A stretch of DNA of 64,000 nucleotides, from contig JBITNC010000001.1 of NCBI GenBank assembly GCA_050084985.1, forward strand, positions 181,536,001 to 181,600,000. Reading direction: 5' to 3'. Positions 1 through 12,081 of this stretch are shown in pieces (the first letter of the stretch is position 1; each line of letters opens with the position of its first letter). Origin of the DNA: Nageia nagi (taxonomy: Eukaryota > Pinophyta). The position numbers and the translations under genes are program-made. Below the pieces are notes generated by a model. It was not told the DNA's origin. It saw only the letters and a list, made by a program, of their open reading frames with translations, and ran no database searches.

Positions 1-1640
1 AAAATATTTTGAGGGTGGTCTTATGTGTATTAGACTCTCTAATTTTTAATTGGTGATAACTTGATATTTGATTAATTCTTAAAAATATTATTTCTTCTTA
101 AAGATAATTAGATAAATAATCAATTTAAGGAAGAGGTATATGTTCTTAATGGTCACTTTATTCATCATATAATAATATTTACATAAATAAAGGATTTTTT
201 CCTTATTTTTTGATAAATAAGATTGGTTATTCCCATGGGGATACACATATCTTGATTAGAATCCTATCTAATAGATCATGTACCTGAACCTTTAACTCAT
301 GCATTTCAATGATACACATTCAATATAGGAACCTTGATATAGGTTCTAGTTTGAGTTATAAGTTAATACAAAAAAAATCCCTCATTGGTAGGAGCTTAAT
401 ATGTTTATCAAGAAATATATATATATATGATATGTATGTATGTATGTATTCCTATAATGTTGGATATTATCTTAATGTATCTTTAGTTTTATCTACTATG
501 GAATCTTTTAGGTATACTAAAAATATCAAACTAACCTTCTTTCAAGATTTTGTAAGATGAAGAATAGTTAATGCCCTAGGTTATAAATGTTATTGATTAC
601 TATGTAACTATAACTTTTTACCTAGTATATGAATGTAGTCCAACCATTAGTTATGGAAATTAATGACCACCTATTTGGATCTTAGCTAATCAATTTCTAT
701 GATAATTTCAAAGGAAAGTAAGGGGATAATATATAGATACCAATTTATTACTCCTAAGGGTAAATTTATATTAATATTTACTATGCATTGAGATATTGAA
801 TATGTTTGAACTATTATATACTCATATTTTATCCCATTTTATGATGCATTAAGTTTTAATAGGTATCCTATTTATAAGTAATATGGATGAAACACTACTA
901 TTTTATCAACTATATATTATGATTTCAACTTTAATACCAAATATCTTACCTCAAAATAGAAGAGGTGTAGCCTAAGTCTCTAATTCCTTTTTGATGTTTG
1001 GTGCATAAATCTAGTGTGGCTTATAAGGAGAAATAATGTTCCTTCTCTAGGAATATATATTTTCATAATAGGACCCACATTAGTTGTAACATCCTATTTT
1101 AGGAACCCTTAAAGTATTGAAATTAGTTTTCTCATTTCACAGGTTAACTTCCTCATTTCCCTCAACATTGAAATTTTTAATCCCTTCCTTTAGTAAGAAG
1201 TTTTTTTTTTTTCATCTTGATTACCTTGTTAATCTATTTTATGTATTTTTTATTCACAAAAACCTACCTTTTGTAAGAACTTATATCTTTTCAAATCCAC
1301 TTTCTTCTCAATATATAATTAAGGGTGATTAGAGGAGGATTTAGAATCATTAATATTACCTTTAGTGTCTTGGTAGGCTTAATCATATACCCTTTATAAA
1401 TCCTCTCCAAGAAGCAAGTTAATGGTACTTTGAATAGGTTTATGTATTCCTAAGATAAACTCTTCTACCTTTATCATTTCATTATTCTTATACTTAGGTA
1501 CATACCTTAGAATTTTTACATATATTTGTGACAGATGTTGATTGAGCTATCATTTTTAATATTATAAGTATCCCACCATTCCAATGTAATATCTTGGAGA
1601 TGTAAAGTTGTTCTAATAATTTAGGTGTGGGAAGATAGAT
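1..1640. other. AT-rich stretch without recognisable gene
   Basis: I see no coding region or RNA gene here. There is a short TATG/TGTA microsatellite near 420-450 and a poly-T run near 1200. Short open frames in it are low-complexity and AT-driven. Confidence 0.6.
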
Positions 1641-1644
1641 TATT

Positions 1645-2407
1645 CATTAAAAAGTAATATCCTTGCCCTATAATCTAGGTTTTCATTTTGTCACCACCAT
1701 CCTTCACATTAAGCTTTGGAGTTTTGATGTTTCTAAGGTCCTTATCCAACTTGGCCTTGGATGGCGGATCTCAAATTTCTAGGTGGTAGGTTACCATAAT
1801 TTCCTTCTTATTCATACCCTTATTCATATGGTTGTGATTATTATTAGTATTATTATTCTAGTAGCATAATAATTTATTGTTATATATTAATCATCTATTC
1901 TTATAATTTTTCTATTATGCATAACAATCATGTAACTTTTTTATTTATGATAATACCTTCATCTCTTATCTTATTTTACATAGAATTTATTTCATTATCC
2001 TTATGTTCACTAGTCCAAGTGTCTTTGTGATATGAAGTGGATCATGTCAGGTTGTTCTCTATAGGAGAAGTACTCATTATAGAGGTAACTATGCTTGGAG
2101 ATAGACAAAAGATTAAAATATGGAGTTAATCCATGTATGAAACCACACCACCAATAGCTTTCAACACTATTCCTAAGTCATTAATAGTGTGTGTCTTGAT
2201 GAGTCAGTAGGGGAGGTTGAAGGGACATCGATGTTTTTGTAAGCTCAGCTATTTAGGGTCTTCAACCAATGTATTAGAGATATTTCCAATCTTATTTAAC
2301 TATGTGCTTCTCTCTTGATTCTCTCTTGATTCATTATGTGTGATTGAGATTGTTAATTTGTAGCTTTACATTATGCAATTTTGATATGAAATTTGATGGA
2401 TCTCATT
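1645..2407 (+). repeat. LTR-related direct repeat, copy 1 (internally deleted)
   Basis: This stretch is repeated at 2408-3534 in the same order and orientation, for example the segment from AAGCTTTGGAG to GGATCTCAAATTT. Copy 1 lacks roughly 260 bases that copy 2 has between the CTCTTGATTC and ATTATGTGTG landmarks. It runs straight into copy 2. It is best read as an extra, deleted copy of the LTR of the following Ty3/gypsy element. Confidence 0.65.
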
Positions 2408-2616
2408 AAAAAGTAATATCATTTCCTTATAATCTAGATTTTCATTGTGTCACCATCATCATTCACATTAAGCTTTGGAGTTTTTATGTTTCTAAGGTCC
2501 TTATCCAACTTGGCCTTGGATGGTGGATCTCAAATTTTTAGGTGGTAGGTAACCATAATTTGCTTCTTATTCATACCCTTATTTCCTTATTATTATTATT
2601 ATTATTATTATTTTTA

Positions 2617-2660
<44 letters not shown>

Positions 2661-3534
2661 TAGTAGCATAATAATTTATTATTATATATTAATCATGTAT
2701 TCTTATAATTGTTCTATTATGCATAACAATCATGTAACTATGTTATTTATGATAAGACCTTTACCTCTTATCTTATTTTGCATAGACCTTATTTCATTAT
2801 CCTTATGTTCATTAGTCCAAGTATCTTTGTGATTTGAAGTGAATTGTATCAAGTTGTTCTCTATAGGAGAAATACTCATTTTAGAGGTATATGTGCTTGG
2901 AGATAAACAAAAGAATAAAATATGGAGTTAATCCATTTATGAAACTACACTACCAATAGCTTTCAACACTATTACTAGGTCATTAACATTGTGTGTCTTG
3001 ATGAGTCAATAGGGGGAGTTGAATAGACATCAATATTTTGGGAAGCTAAATGGTTTAGGATATTCAACTAATGCTTTGGATACATTTCTAAGATTATTTA
3101 AAGGTGTGGTTATTTCTTGATTCTACAATGGATTTTTAGAGAGTTTTAGGATTCTAAATATTTGAAGGAAGACTAAGATTCATTCTAGAATTTTTGTAGT
3201 TATTAACTTATTCTTCTTGTTGTAGGATATATTGCAATAGTGTTATAGGAGATGGTATTGCTATTATTTTGATGGTACTTCTTTATATGTATGCAACATT
3301 GTAATATCCATAGACAATGAGAAGAAAAGGAACCAATTCCATGCTAGATTAGCCCATATTGGGTGAACTAGGGTAAATCATTATGTGTGATTGAGATTGT
3401 TAATTTGTAACTTTACATTATACAATTTCAAATTTATATAAATTTTTATGAATCTCATAATGGTGAATATTTTTTCATTCAAATATATAAATGAGGATAT
3501 GAGTATGTTATAAGCATCCAATGATTATAGATCA
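2408..3534 (+). repeat. 5' LTR of degenerate Ty3/gypsy element
   Basis: The right end (…GATCA) lies two bases before a primer-binding-site-like sequence. The 3' half is closely matched by an isolated copy at about 32.3-32.97 kb that ends at the same GATCA. The repeat contains a (TTA)n tract at about 2585-2659. The left boundary is set only by homology with copy 1, so the true LTR start may differ. Confidence 0.6.
2585..2659. repeat. (TTA)n microsatellite
   Basis: Two runs of ATT/TTA triplets are separated by a short TTTTTATA interruption. The homologous place in copy 1 (about 1840-1860) has only a few triplets, so the tract expanded after the LTR duplication. Confidence 0.9.
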
Positions 3535-3536
3535 CG

Positions 3537-3548
3537 TGGTATTAGAGC
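3537..3548 (+). other. Primer binding site (iMet tRNA type)
   Basis: TGGTATTAGAGC differs by one base from TGGTATCAGAGC, the usual plant LTR-retrotransposon site complementary to the 3' end of initiator tRNA-Met. It sits two bases after the LTR end, as expected. The mismatch is a C-to-T change. Confidence 0.75.
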
Positions 3549-3689
3549 TTGTGTGCACAAAATTTGGGGTTGAAATTTTAGAAATTTTAGGGCACCAATG
3601 ACATAAGTTTTGATGTTCAAGAGGAGATCTCAAAGACTAGAGTTGATTCTATAGGATCCTAAGGTTGTTTGAAGGTGCAAAGATACAAA

Positions 3690-4640
3690 AATGGATGATT
3701 CAGAGGAGCAATAGTTTGCTATTTGTACCATGTTGGATGCCAATTTTAAAAAGAGATTTTTAGAAATGGAGAATCATTTGGCTTGGTTGGATGAGTTGTT
3801 GGCTATTGAAGCAAATATAAATATAATTCAAAGGTAATTAAATGAAGTTGGAGGACCTAATTTATCATATTCATCAAATTGAGTTCCATTCAAAGTGGAG
3901 GCCAAAGTGGACATTCCTACTTTTGGAGGAGAGGTTGATGTAAAAAATTTGAATAACTGGTTGTAACAATTGGTTGTAAATATGGGTGATCATGCTTTAG
4001 TTTGGTGGGAAATTCATGTAGAAAATCTTAGTCATGAACACTTATCAAAAGTATTTTATTGGGTGGAATTTAAAGGTTTATTAAGAGATCAATTTATCCA
4101 TTGGGGCATCATAATAAATAAGTAATGAAATGGAAATTCTTTAGAGGGAAAACAATTTAAGAATACACTTTGAAATTTAGAAAATAATCTACTTTGGTTG
4201 GGGTTTCACTAAAAGATACTCAAACTTTAATGAAGTACATTGGAGCTTTACATAGTCATTGGCAAAAGACTATCATGTTATTTAATCCTACTAATCTTGA
4301 TCAGGTGTGTGTACAAGCGCAATACTTAGAAGAGTATAATAAAGCAAGGAGACAATATGATGAATCCAATAAGAATTCAAATTCAAGGGTACAATAAGAT
4401 AAAGGTAAATCTCATGATAAAGGAAAAGGTAAGCAAGAAACTAAGACCAATAATATTTTAAAGAAAGAAGGTGATAATAGGTATTGTATTCATTATGATA
4501 AACATGGTCATGTTATTGATAAATATTGGAAACTTCATCTAGAATTATGTCCATATAAGAAAATGAATAAGGAGAAAAATAATGATATGATTTTTAAATG
4601 TGAGGATATTAGGATAGTTCATATGTTGATGAGAAACTAA
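3690..4640 (+). pseudogene. gag relic of Ty3/gypsy element
   Basis: Broken coding sequence for the capsid/nucleocapsid protein of a Ty3/gypsy element, in several short frames. The best open piece is 4194-4397, whose residues (LKDTQTLMKYIGALHSHW) suit the C-terminal half of a plant gag domain. Around 4480-4535 there is a decayed zinc knuckle, with the form C-x2-Y-x3-GH-x4-Y. The second and last cysteines of the CCHC motif are replaced by tyrosines, a single G-to-A step each. Upstream pieces contain SYSSNxVPFKVEAKVDIPTF-like residues typical of the gag start. In-frame stops and frameshifts show that it is not functional. Confidence 0.65.
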
Positions 4641-4689
4641 ATTATTTAGCCATTCAAAAGGTTTAAGAGTATCAAGACATTAGAAAAAA

Positions 4690-5065
4690 GGATTCAATTA
4701 TTCCACCTAAAAATCCAAATTAAGAGAACTAAAGTAAATTGTATTATTGATCCAAGTTCTGAAGAAAATTTGATTTTATAATATATGGCAAGTAATTTGG
4801 AATTGGAAACTTTCAACCATCCAAATCCATATCCTTTGGGTTGGATGCATCACAATGCAGTCACTAAATAATGTAAGTTGAAATTTTCTATTTGTGAAAG
4901 TACATTGATGAAGTTATGGTTGATGTTGTTCCTTTTGACAATTATGGTGTTATAATTGGTGAAAGATGGAAATGTATTTCTAGCTAGTGCACATAAAAGC
5001 AGTAAAAAGGTACCTTTGGTTACTTCCAATCAAGTAAAATGTCTTGTAAATATTTCTAAATAGTT
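4690..5065 (+). pseudogene. Aspartic protease relic of Ty3/gypsy element
   Basis: Translated pieces read KVNCIIDPSSEENLI and then ETFNHPNPYPLGWM. They match the retropepsin-like region of plant Ty3/gypsy polyproteins, which is normally D-T-G-S followed by a conserved HPxPYPLGW stretch. Here the active-site triad reads D-P-S, so the glycine and the usual threonine are lost. The region holds several stops. It lies between the gag and RT relics in the normal order for this superfamily. Confidence 0.6.
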
Positions 5066-5199
5066 TATGTTGATAATATTGAAAATAAGATCTTCTAGTG
5101 AGGTGAATCTTATGTTGTCAATGATGTGCAATACTAATTGTAGGGTATTAACAACATGTAGAAGAGAAGAATAGATGCAAAATTTGTTTGATAGTTTAC

Positions 5200-5870
5200 T
5201 AACTTATTTATAAATCCATAGGATTTATCTCCTATGTTGGATATACAACATGATATTCAGTTTTTACTTGATGCTTCATTACCCAACATAACTTTGTATC
5301 AAAAATCCATTTTGAAGCAAGAGAAGATAAAGAGGTAGGATCAGAATAAGTACATCTCCATATGGATCATCTATTGTTTTGGTTCCCAAGGAGGATAGAA
5401 CTTAGAGAATTTGTATTGTATATAAAGCACTTAACAAAATCACCATCAACAATTGATATCCTTTACCTCAAATAAATGATCTTTTGGATTAGTTGCAAGG
5501 GGAAAGATTCTTCAGTAAGCTAGACTTAAGTGGATATCACCAAGTTTGAATCAAGGAAAAAATTTATAAGGCCACTTTCAAGATAATACAAGGTGTATCT
5601 AAGTGGTTTGTTTAACTAATTGGTTGTGTAATGCACTAGCCACATTGATGAGGGTAATGAATGATGTGCTTCATCTATTTTGTGATTCTTTTATTGTTGT
5701 ATACTTGGATTATTTTCTTATTTATAGTTCTACTTGGGAAGAACATGTTGTACATCTTAGAAAAGTGTTTCAAGCTTTGTATAGGGAGAAGTTGTTGTTG
5801 AAACATTCAAAATGTGAGTTTCACAAAGAGTCTTTGGTGTATTTGGTCCATGGTATTGGTTTATGAACAA
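5200..5870 (+). pseudogene. Reverse transcriptase relic of Ty3/gypsy element
   Basis: The clearest piece is 5603-5866. It contains VVYLDYFLIYSSTWEEHVVH, the position of the catalytic YLDD box, with the second aspartate changed to tyrosine. Downstream, KCEFHKESLVYLVHGI corresponds to the conserved K-C-x-F…YLGHxI stretch. Upstream pieces (LDASLPNITLYQ and DLSGYHQ-like bases near 5520-5540) follow the usual order. Frameshifts and stops split the domain, and the altered catalytic residue would abolish polymerase activity. Confidence 0.8.
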
Positions 5871-5939
5871 CTTAAGATAGATCCTAGTAAAGTAAGTGCT
5901 ATAATAGATTAGCCCAAGCCATCTTATGTAACTGAATTA

Positions 5940-6480
5940 AGGTTTTTTTAGGAGCTATCCAATATTTGAGAAAGTTTGTTATTCATTTTTCTCATATTAC
6001 TTCACCTTTACATGATGTAACTGGAAAGAGGCAAGTTTTCTAATGGGGAAAATAACAACAAGCATATTTTGATACCTTGAAGCAAAAGATTGTTAGTGCA
6101 ACCATGCTTGCACTTCCTAATTTATAGAAGCCATTTGAAGTAGAGACTAACGCAAGTGACTATGCCATGGGATCCATTTTGCTATAAGGAGGTAAACCAA
6201 ATTTTTTATCATTCTAAAACATTTAGTGGGGCCATTTTGAATTATCCTACTTATGATAAGAAAATGTATGCATTGGCTCAACTTGTTAAAAAGTGGAAAT
6301 ATAATTTAATGGGGAAAGAAATATTCATTCAGATTGATAATCAACTATTAAAGTATTTACAAACTCAATCAAAATTACAACAAACTAGACATTATAGATG
6401 GATGAGTTTTCTACAACAATTTCATTTAGGGATCATGTATAAGAAAGAAACATAGAATAAGGTTACTTACATACTTTCTA
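5940..6480 (+). pseudogene. RNase H relic of Ty3/gypsy element
   Basis: The tether LGAIQYLRKFV is followed by KPFEVETNASDYAMGSIL, the first RNase H motif, in which the catalytic aspartate is replaced by asparagine (ETNASD). The 6156-6455 frame continues with NYPTYDKKMYAL and KWKYNLMGKEIFIQIDNQLLKY, the second and third motifs. The IQIDNQ position corresponds to the usual TDH/TDN box. Stops and at least one frameshift separate the pieces. Confidence 0.75.
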
Positions 6481-6692
6481 AACCACCTATAACTACATAT
6501 TACATACCATTAGTAGTGTGTAGTATTTATTTTAGGATATTAATAGCATACAAATAGGGCCCAATGAGTTTTTTCTCAATGCTAAAATCTCTTCCTTTTC
6601 TATCTAAGTCATTTTCACTGGCATATGTGTAGGATTCTGACTTCAAAGAAGTGTATAAGTAGTTTTCATGGTATAGGTCCAAGTATGAGGGT

Positions 6693-7495
6693 TTGGATGA
6701 CTTTTATTTGCAAAATATACTTCTTTATCCTTTTAATACATTATATGTAACTATAGGTGAAAGGATTGGACTAATTAGAGAAGCACATACTTCAAAGATT
6801 ATAGAATATTGCACTAGCAAGCCAAGTAATAGTAAATTGGGTTTGTATCAGCCACTTCCAATACCAAATAATTCTTGGGAGTGTATTTCCATAGATTTTA
6901 TGGGAGGATTGCCTATGATCAAGAAAGTTCATGACTATTTATTTGTGGTTGTGGATATATTTAGTAAGATGCATGTTTTGATTCCATGTAAGAAGACTAT
7001 AACAAAACAAGATGCTACAAACTTATTATTTTCTCATATTTGGGTTCACTTTAGATTTCCTACTTCTATTATTTTAGATAGAGATAGTAGATTTTTTGAC
7101 AAGTTTTGGTTATGTTTGTGGGAAAAGATGGATACAAGGTTCAAGAGGAGTATTACCTTTCATCCTCAAATAGATGGACAAATTAAGGTGCTAAATAGGA
7201 TAGTGATTCAAATCTCAAGGGATTATTGTGGCAAGTATCCTAAGTCTTGAGATGAACATCTTGAATATATCCAACATTCATACAATAGGGCAATTCATTC
7301 TTCCATTAATAAGAGTCTTTTTGAGATTTGTTTTAGTTATTTATCACCTTCACCTTTTGATTATGCATTGCAAAGAAAAATGATGAAGGAGATTCACTTG
7401 AGAAAGAGGAAAAGCAAGTTGAAAATTTTGTTAAAAAGATTTGGTAAATTCATTTGAAAGTCCAAGACCAACTTGAGACAAGCCAAGCTAAGCAA
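6693..7495 (+). pseudogene. Integrase relic of Ty3/gypsy element
   Basis: The 6693-7250 frame covers the integrase core. SIDFMGGLP carries the first catalytic aspartate and ILDRDSRF the second. At the third catalytic position the family motif DGQTE reads DGQIK, so the glutamate is now lysine (G-to-A). The zinc-binding N-terminal part is shortened: REAHTSKII runs almost straight into TSKPSNSKLGLYQPLP, so the H2C2 fingers are deleted. Homology to the C-terminal part (HLEYIQHSYNRAIHSS, then QDQLETSQAK) continues in the same frame past a stop to about 7490. Confidence 0.8.
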
Positions 7496-8394
7496 CTTGG
7501 TAAATTGTGTAGTAGCCTACACCTCCTAGCCAATCCAAAAAGTAGCCCTTGCCATTTTGGGATCCTAATTTCAGTTCTCCTACACCCAACTACTACCTTC
7601 AAATTCACCTTGCATTGTCTAGGTTAGTGCTTTTAATGTCTTCTTAGTGTTTTTTTTATTAAAATATCTTATTTCTCATAGTTTTGTTAAGATAAAACAT
7701 TAGAATGAAAATTCTATGTCATTGAATATTCCCTTAGTAATTTTACAAACTAAATCCATTTAGAAATCTTTGTAGACTATTTTAAAATTGATTCAAATTC
7801 CATTCCAACAAACTACTACATGACCTAGTCAATCACATAGAAACACCTAAAAATCTCTTTAGAAGAGGAGATGTATACTAATAAGGGAACATTACAATAC
7901 CCTTAGCTAAAGTTCACACAAAAAAACTTCATTTTCCAAAAAATATTGATGCTTTTATCTTGTCATAAGATATTTGAAGTTCTTAATAGAAATCAAAGAT
8001 CAAACAAATATAAATTTATAATTTAAAACTAAATAAATCATTTAAACTTGTCAAAGGATACAAACTCTTTCAAAACTTCAATTTTTACCAATATTGTTTT
8101 GTTCATAAGAATTTGAAAAAATCCTTTAGTTTTCTTTTACTTACTAGAAATGTATAGATGTATAATTACGAAAATATAGATGCATAACTCATTATTATGA
8201 TCAACATTATTTTATTCATGGGAATTTGGGAAAATCATTTAATTCCAATATTTGATTAATATTCCATATTATGCTAGTTGTTAAGAGAATTTGAAAGCTA
8301 CAATTATGTATGTAATATTGCCACAATAGAAACTTTGATAGTAACAATTGTAAACACAAGAATTAAAAGTGGTAATGAGGCCATAAGGTACTAC
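7496..8394. other. AT-rich stretch without recognisable gene
   Basis: I see no feature apart from a short purine/pyrimidine bias. The last bases (CTACCTATT) are the left side of the insertion site of the next element. Confidence 0.5.
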
Positions 8395-8399
8395 CTATT
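8395..8399. repeat. Target site duplication CTATT, left copy
   Basis: CTATT directly precedes the left LTR. The identical CTATT follows the right LTR at 20222-20226. The rejoined site (TACTACCTATT then AAAACCAACAAG) occurs again intact about 25 bases further right, because the target itself was a small tandem repeat. Confidence 0.9.
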
Positions 8400-9252
8400 T
8401 GTTGCAATGAAAATTGAGCTGGAATATAGAATAAAATAAAATAAAAATTATTCTTCAATCTTCATTGAACCTCAAATTATATAACATAGATAGATATGTT
8501 GTAATTGCAAAATGATATTCAATCTCAGTTCAAACTACAATTTGCCCTTAGAAGGGACTTTTACAAATGCTATGTGCCAAAATAAAGAGTATTAAATCTT
8601 CATTGTTTTTGAGTTTGCTTGCTTCTTCCCTTGATATGAGCAACCTGTAAATCCTACACACATGCAAAAGACAATAACATCAAAGCATCTATGTATGACA
8701 TTGCATTGAATTGAAACTAGCATAAAACAATAAAATGTATGAGCTCACAAGATTTTGGCAGCATTACCCTACTTCAAAAATGGGTTCAATTGGGGGTCCA
8801 TATTGCTTTGTATTGGCTTATGTTTATAGATTTTGGATGAGATGTTTCAAGGCTGGTAAGAGGAAGTGAACAGCCACCGTAGGTCATAACTAACCCCCTC
8901 TATCCACCTCATCTTGGAGAAATGAAGTGTTCCAACTTCCTTTTGCTATTTTGGCTTCTATTCAGCTATTACAGAGTCACCGGTGTTTGGAGGTCGAACG
9001 CCGGTGACTGGATCAAAACGCTGACGTTTGTAGGTGAACGCCGGCGACTGGTTAACAATTTTATAACAACATTAAAATGACCGCCAAATAGTCAATTTTT
9101 ATCTAAAAGGGGTCATGTGACCACTTGTTTTGCATGTACTCGATGAGAGCTATCCAAAAATGAAGTTTTCAATCTTTTTTGAGGCTCATACAAAGAGTTA
9201 TGATTATTTCAATGTTTACTAGTTAAAAAGGGGACATTTTTAGGTGTCTACA
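8400..9252 (-). repeat. 3' LTR of Tat-like element
   Basis: Bounded by TGTTGCAA at the left and TGTCTACA at the right, so it starts TGTAGACA and ends TTGCAACA on the element strand. By eye it differs from the other LTR by six substitutions and one single-base indel in about 850 bases, roughly 99.3% identity. It contains two CpG-rich stem-loops at about 8976-9048. Confidence 0.95.
8976..9048. repeat. CpG-rich double hairpin in LTR
   Basis: GTCACCGGTGTTTG (8976-8989) faces CGAACGCCGGTGAC (8995-9008), an inverted repeat of 14 bases with a 5-base loop and near-complete pairing. A second, looser pair (CGCTGACGTT and AACGCCGGCG) follows at 9019-9046. The same arrangement is at about 19946-20018 in the other LTR and, more decayed, at about 60818-60895. 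Confidence 0.85.
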
Positions 9253-9266
9253 TTTTGCCCCTTTTT
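9253..9266 (-). other. Polypurine tract of Tat-like element
   Basis: On the element strand the sequence directly before the 3' LTR reads CAAAAAGGGGCAAAA. This is the expected second-strand primer position. The same tract lies beside the LTR of the sister copy at 61085-61098. Confidence 0.8.
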
Positions 9267-9894
9267 GAATTATCAACCAAAATGTAGTTGATAATTTAAA
9301 AAACATAGAATGAGAAGCTTTTTCACTTGATTATTTGTTGTTGGTTTTTTATGATATAAGTTTTGACTCAATTTCTTAAATGAATCAAAATTTTGATTTA
9401 TCAAATTATGATAAAATGTGTTTTCATTTTACATTTGATGTAGTTTTGAAAACAAATTTGAATATACTTCAGAAGTGACTATTTTCGGTATGACAATGTG
9501 TTGAGCTTGTGTGACAGTTGCATGACATTTCTATAATGTCATTTTGCATGTCTAAGTACACATGTACTGTATAAGTCCTCTTTAGTATATGAGTTTGATG
9601 GTGTTGTCCTTTGTCCTGACAACGGGGTTTCAAGATGATCTCCTGTAACAATGATACATCACATTTTATCTCCTTTGATATTTGTAAATGTTAACGATAT
9701 TTTTAAGAAATATCATCAAGATCTTTTTTCGTATAAAGCTTAAGATCTTTTAGTAGGATATAATTATAGCTTCTCTAAATCAAAACTTGTTATTTATACA
9801 TATTTCATCATCTAGTGTTGTCATGAGGATAGCCCTTGCCATGGCTGAATATGATTTTTTAACTTTTTCAATTGATACATTTTGAAAATGATAT

Positions 9895-10180
9895 TGTAAT
9901 ACATCAAAACTACACTTGTGTCCATCTCCATACTGTGTGCTGTTTATGGTAGTTGCATGATAAGACTCTAGTTTGTCTCTGCATACCGAAGCGAGTATGT
10001 GATGGTAAGCTTATTTGATGTATACAATTTTGAGATAGTGATGTTGTATATCAAAACTTCACTTATGTTTATCTCCATACTATGTGCTGTTTATGGCAGT
10101 TACATGACAAGACTCTAGTTTGTCTCCGCATGCCGAAGTGAGTATGTGTAGGAAGCTTGTTTTGTATATACAAGTCATCT
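9895..10180. repeat. Tandem duplication, period about 140 bp
   Basis: ACTTGTGTCCATCTCCATAC…ACTCTAGTTTGTCTCTGCAT recurs as ACTTATGTTTATCTCCATAC…ACTCTAGTTTGTCTCCGCAT. Both units end with a GAGTATGTG…AAGCTT stretch. It lies in the non-coding 3' part of the element. Confidence 0.85.
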
Positions 10181-12081
10181 TCCATTTTTCTCTGCTTTTG
10201 ACCCAGCAGAATGGGTTTCGTGATGATCTTTTGCATAAGTATTTTTAGAATCATATTGAGCATAAACATCTTATTTTAGGTTATAGGCAATCCTAATTAC
10301 CTTAACCATGAGTAGACATATAACTTTCGATTTTCTAATTAACAATGTTTTGAGTACATTTTAAGAGAGATGTAGCCATGATCTTACTATGTGATCATGG
10401 GCTTACTTTGATTAGGGTGCTTTTCTTAGCATTATGACCCCTTTTGAACTATCTAATGATGTCAGTGATGATGATGATAGACTATTCAAAAAACTAATAC
10501 ATATTAGTTAGTGAACAAATAAGATGAATGTATGAATGATTCTAACCTTATTGTTTCAATCAATTATAGGTGAACATAAGGTTTGATTTTAGGTCATGGG
10601 AAGTTGTATTTATCCCAGTTATCCAAGTATGATTTCATGAGCTTTACAATTGAAGTGTTTTGAACACACATTGGTTGTACACCAAATAGGTACTAAAGGC
10701 TTGTTTCCATATATCCTTACATGGGTGTCTTGTGTTTATTCCGAGGAATGTATGGAGCCGAGTCAAGTATATGACATGAAGTCCCCTTTGTGTGCACTAA
10801 TTTAAATTTTGATTATTATGTTATTACTTTAGAAAGGTAGGTTTTACAAAAACCATTGGAATCATGTTTTTTGATGACTAGGGTTTCCTGAATACGTATA
10901 ACAATAAGTGATGACTAAACATGCATAACATGACATATGATTTGAACTAAGAAGTTTGTGATTCATTGTAAGATCATAAACAATACATGGTGTTTGTCCT
11001 ATCAAGGATTCATGATGAAATTATTTATGATCGAGTTCGCATGTTTATTTGGTTATCTTTTTTTTTTCTTTTTTTATGGCATGATGTGGTGAGCAAACAT
11101 AGTCATGTATCTTAAGAAGATACAAACAAACTAATATGTTATCATTGTAGAATTATACAAATACCACTTGGCTACTAAGTAAGTGATAATATACTTGAGG
11201 TTGGTAAGTGGTTAAGTCAAGACTCGTACACTTGAGTTTATCAACTTATGTAAGAATATTTTAAATCTTGATTTTGTTGGTTGATGGTAGAGGCAAATGA
11301 TTTGCTTTGAGTCATGGACAATCATAGTTGCCCCAAATTATGATCAAACATAAACTTTTTGAATTTTTGCAATCAAAGTATTTTGAAAACAGGTTCTACA
11401 TTTTACTAAGTACTCATGCTTGTCTACAACATGCTATTTTATGGAACACTGTATTCCATAGGCTCTATGCCATTAGCATGTATGTGACATGGAGTCCTTT
11501 CAAAGTAGATAACATTTTAATGTTTGATAATTCTACTATTTGCCCCAACAGAATGGGTTTCATGATCATTTCTTGCGAAAATCATTAGAAATATGTTTTT
11601 CCATGATTGAGGTTTTTTGTTGAACATGAATTGAAAACAAGACAAATGCATTCTACCTCATTTATTGAGATGATGATACAAACTCAAGTTTACTACAAGG
11701 ATCAACATAATGATAGATGATTGTATTATGTATTTTATTATTTATTCTTAAGACATTTAAAAGCATGATTATTAGACTTTAATCATGAACGTACTTTGAT
11801 GTGCCACACATTGATGGTGTATCTCAAGATTGAATAAGTTTTTCGATTATTGTTATTAGTTTTATTATTATTTCAATCATCAATGTTGATTTGGATATTA
11901 TTAAATATCTTCAAATTTAAGGATAATGATTTGAAAAATTGCAGTATTAGATTGTATCATTTATCAAACTTAGCTACTAATACTTTTTATTTTATGATAG
12001 CATGTACAAAGGATATGGAACAAGGTGTAGCACACATTCAATTTATGGGTAGATGATAATGAATGGAAAGGGAAGAAGAAC

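Larger units (their letters stand above)
1645..7495 (+). mobile_element. Degenerate Ty3/gypsy LTR retrotransposon
   Basis: LTR, primer binding site, gag, protease, RT, RNase H and integrase relics follow each other in the order that defines Ty3/gypsy (integrase last). I find no 3' LTR after the integrase: the sequence from 7500 on does not resemble 2408-3534, so the 3' end is lost or diverged. Mutated catalytic residues in all four enzymes make this an old, dead copy. Confidence 0.75.

Noticed and set aside
2542-2832. 96-residue plus-strand frame with a poly-Tyr run
   Set aside because: It is the translation of a (TTA)n microsatellite within an LTR, not a protein.
9469-10269. Two minus-strand frames of 60-66 residues
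   Set aside because: They follow the 140-bp tandem repeats and share no motif. Likely chance.
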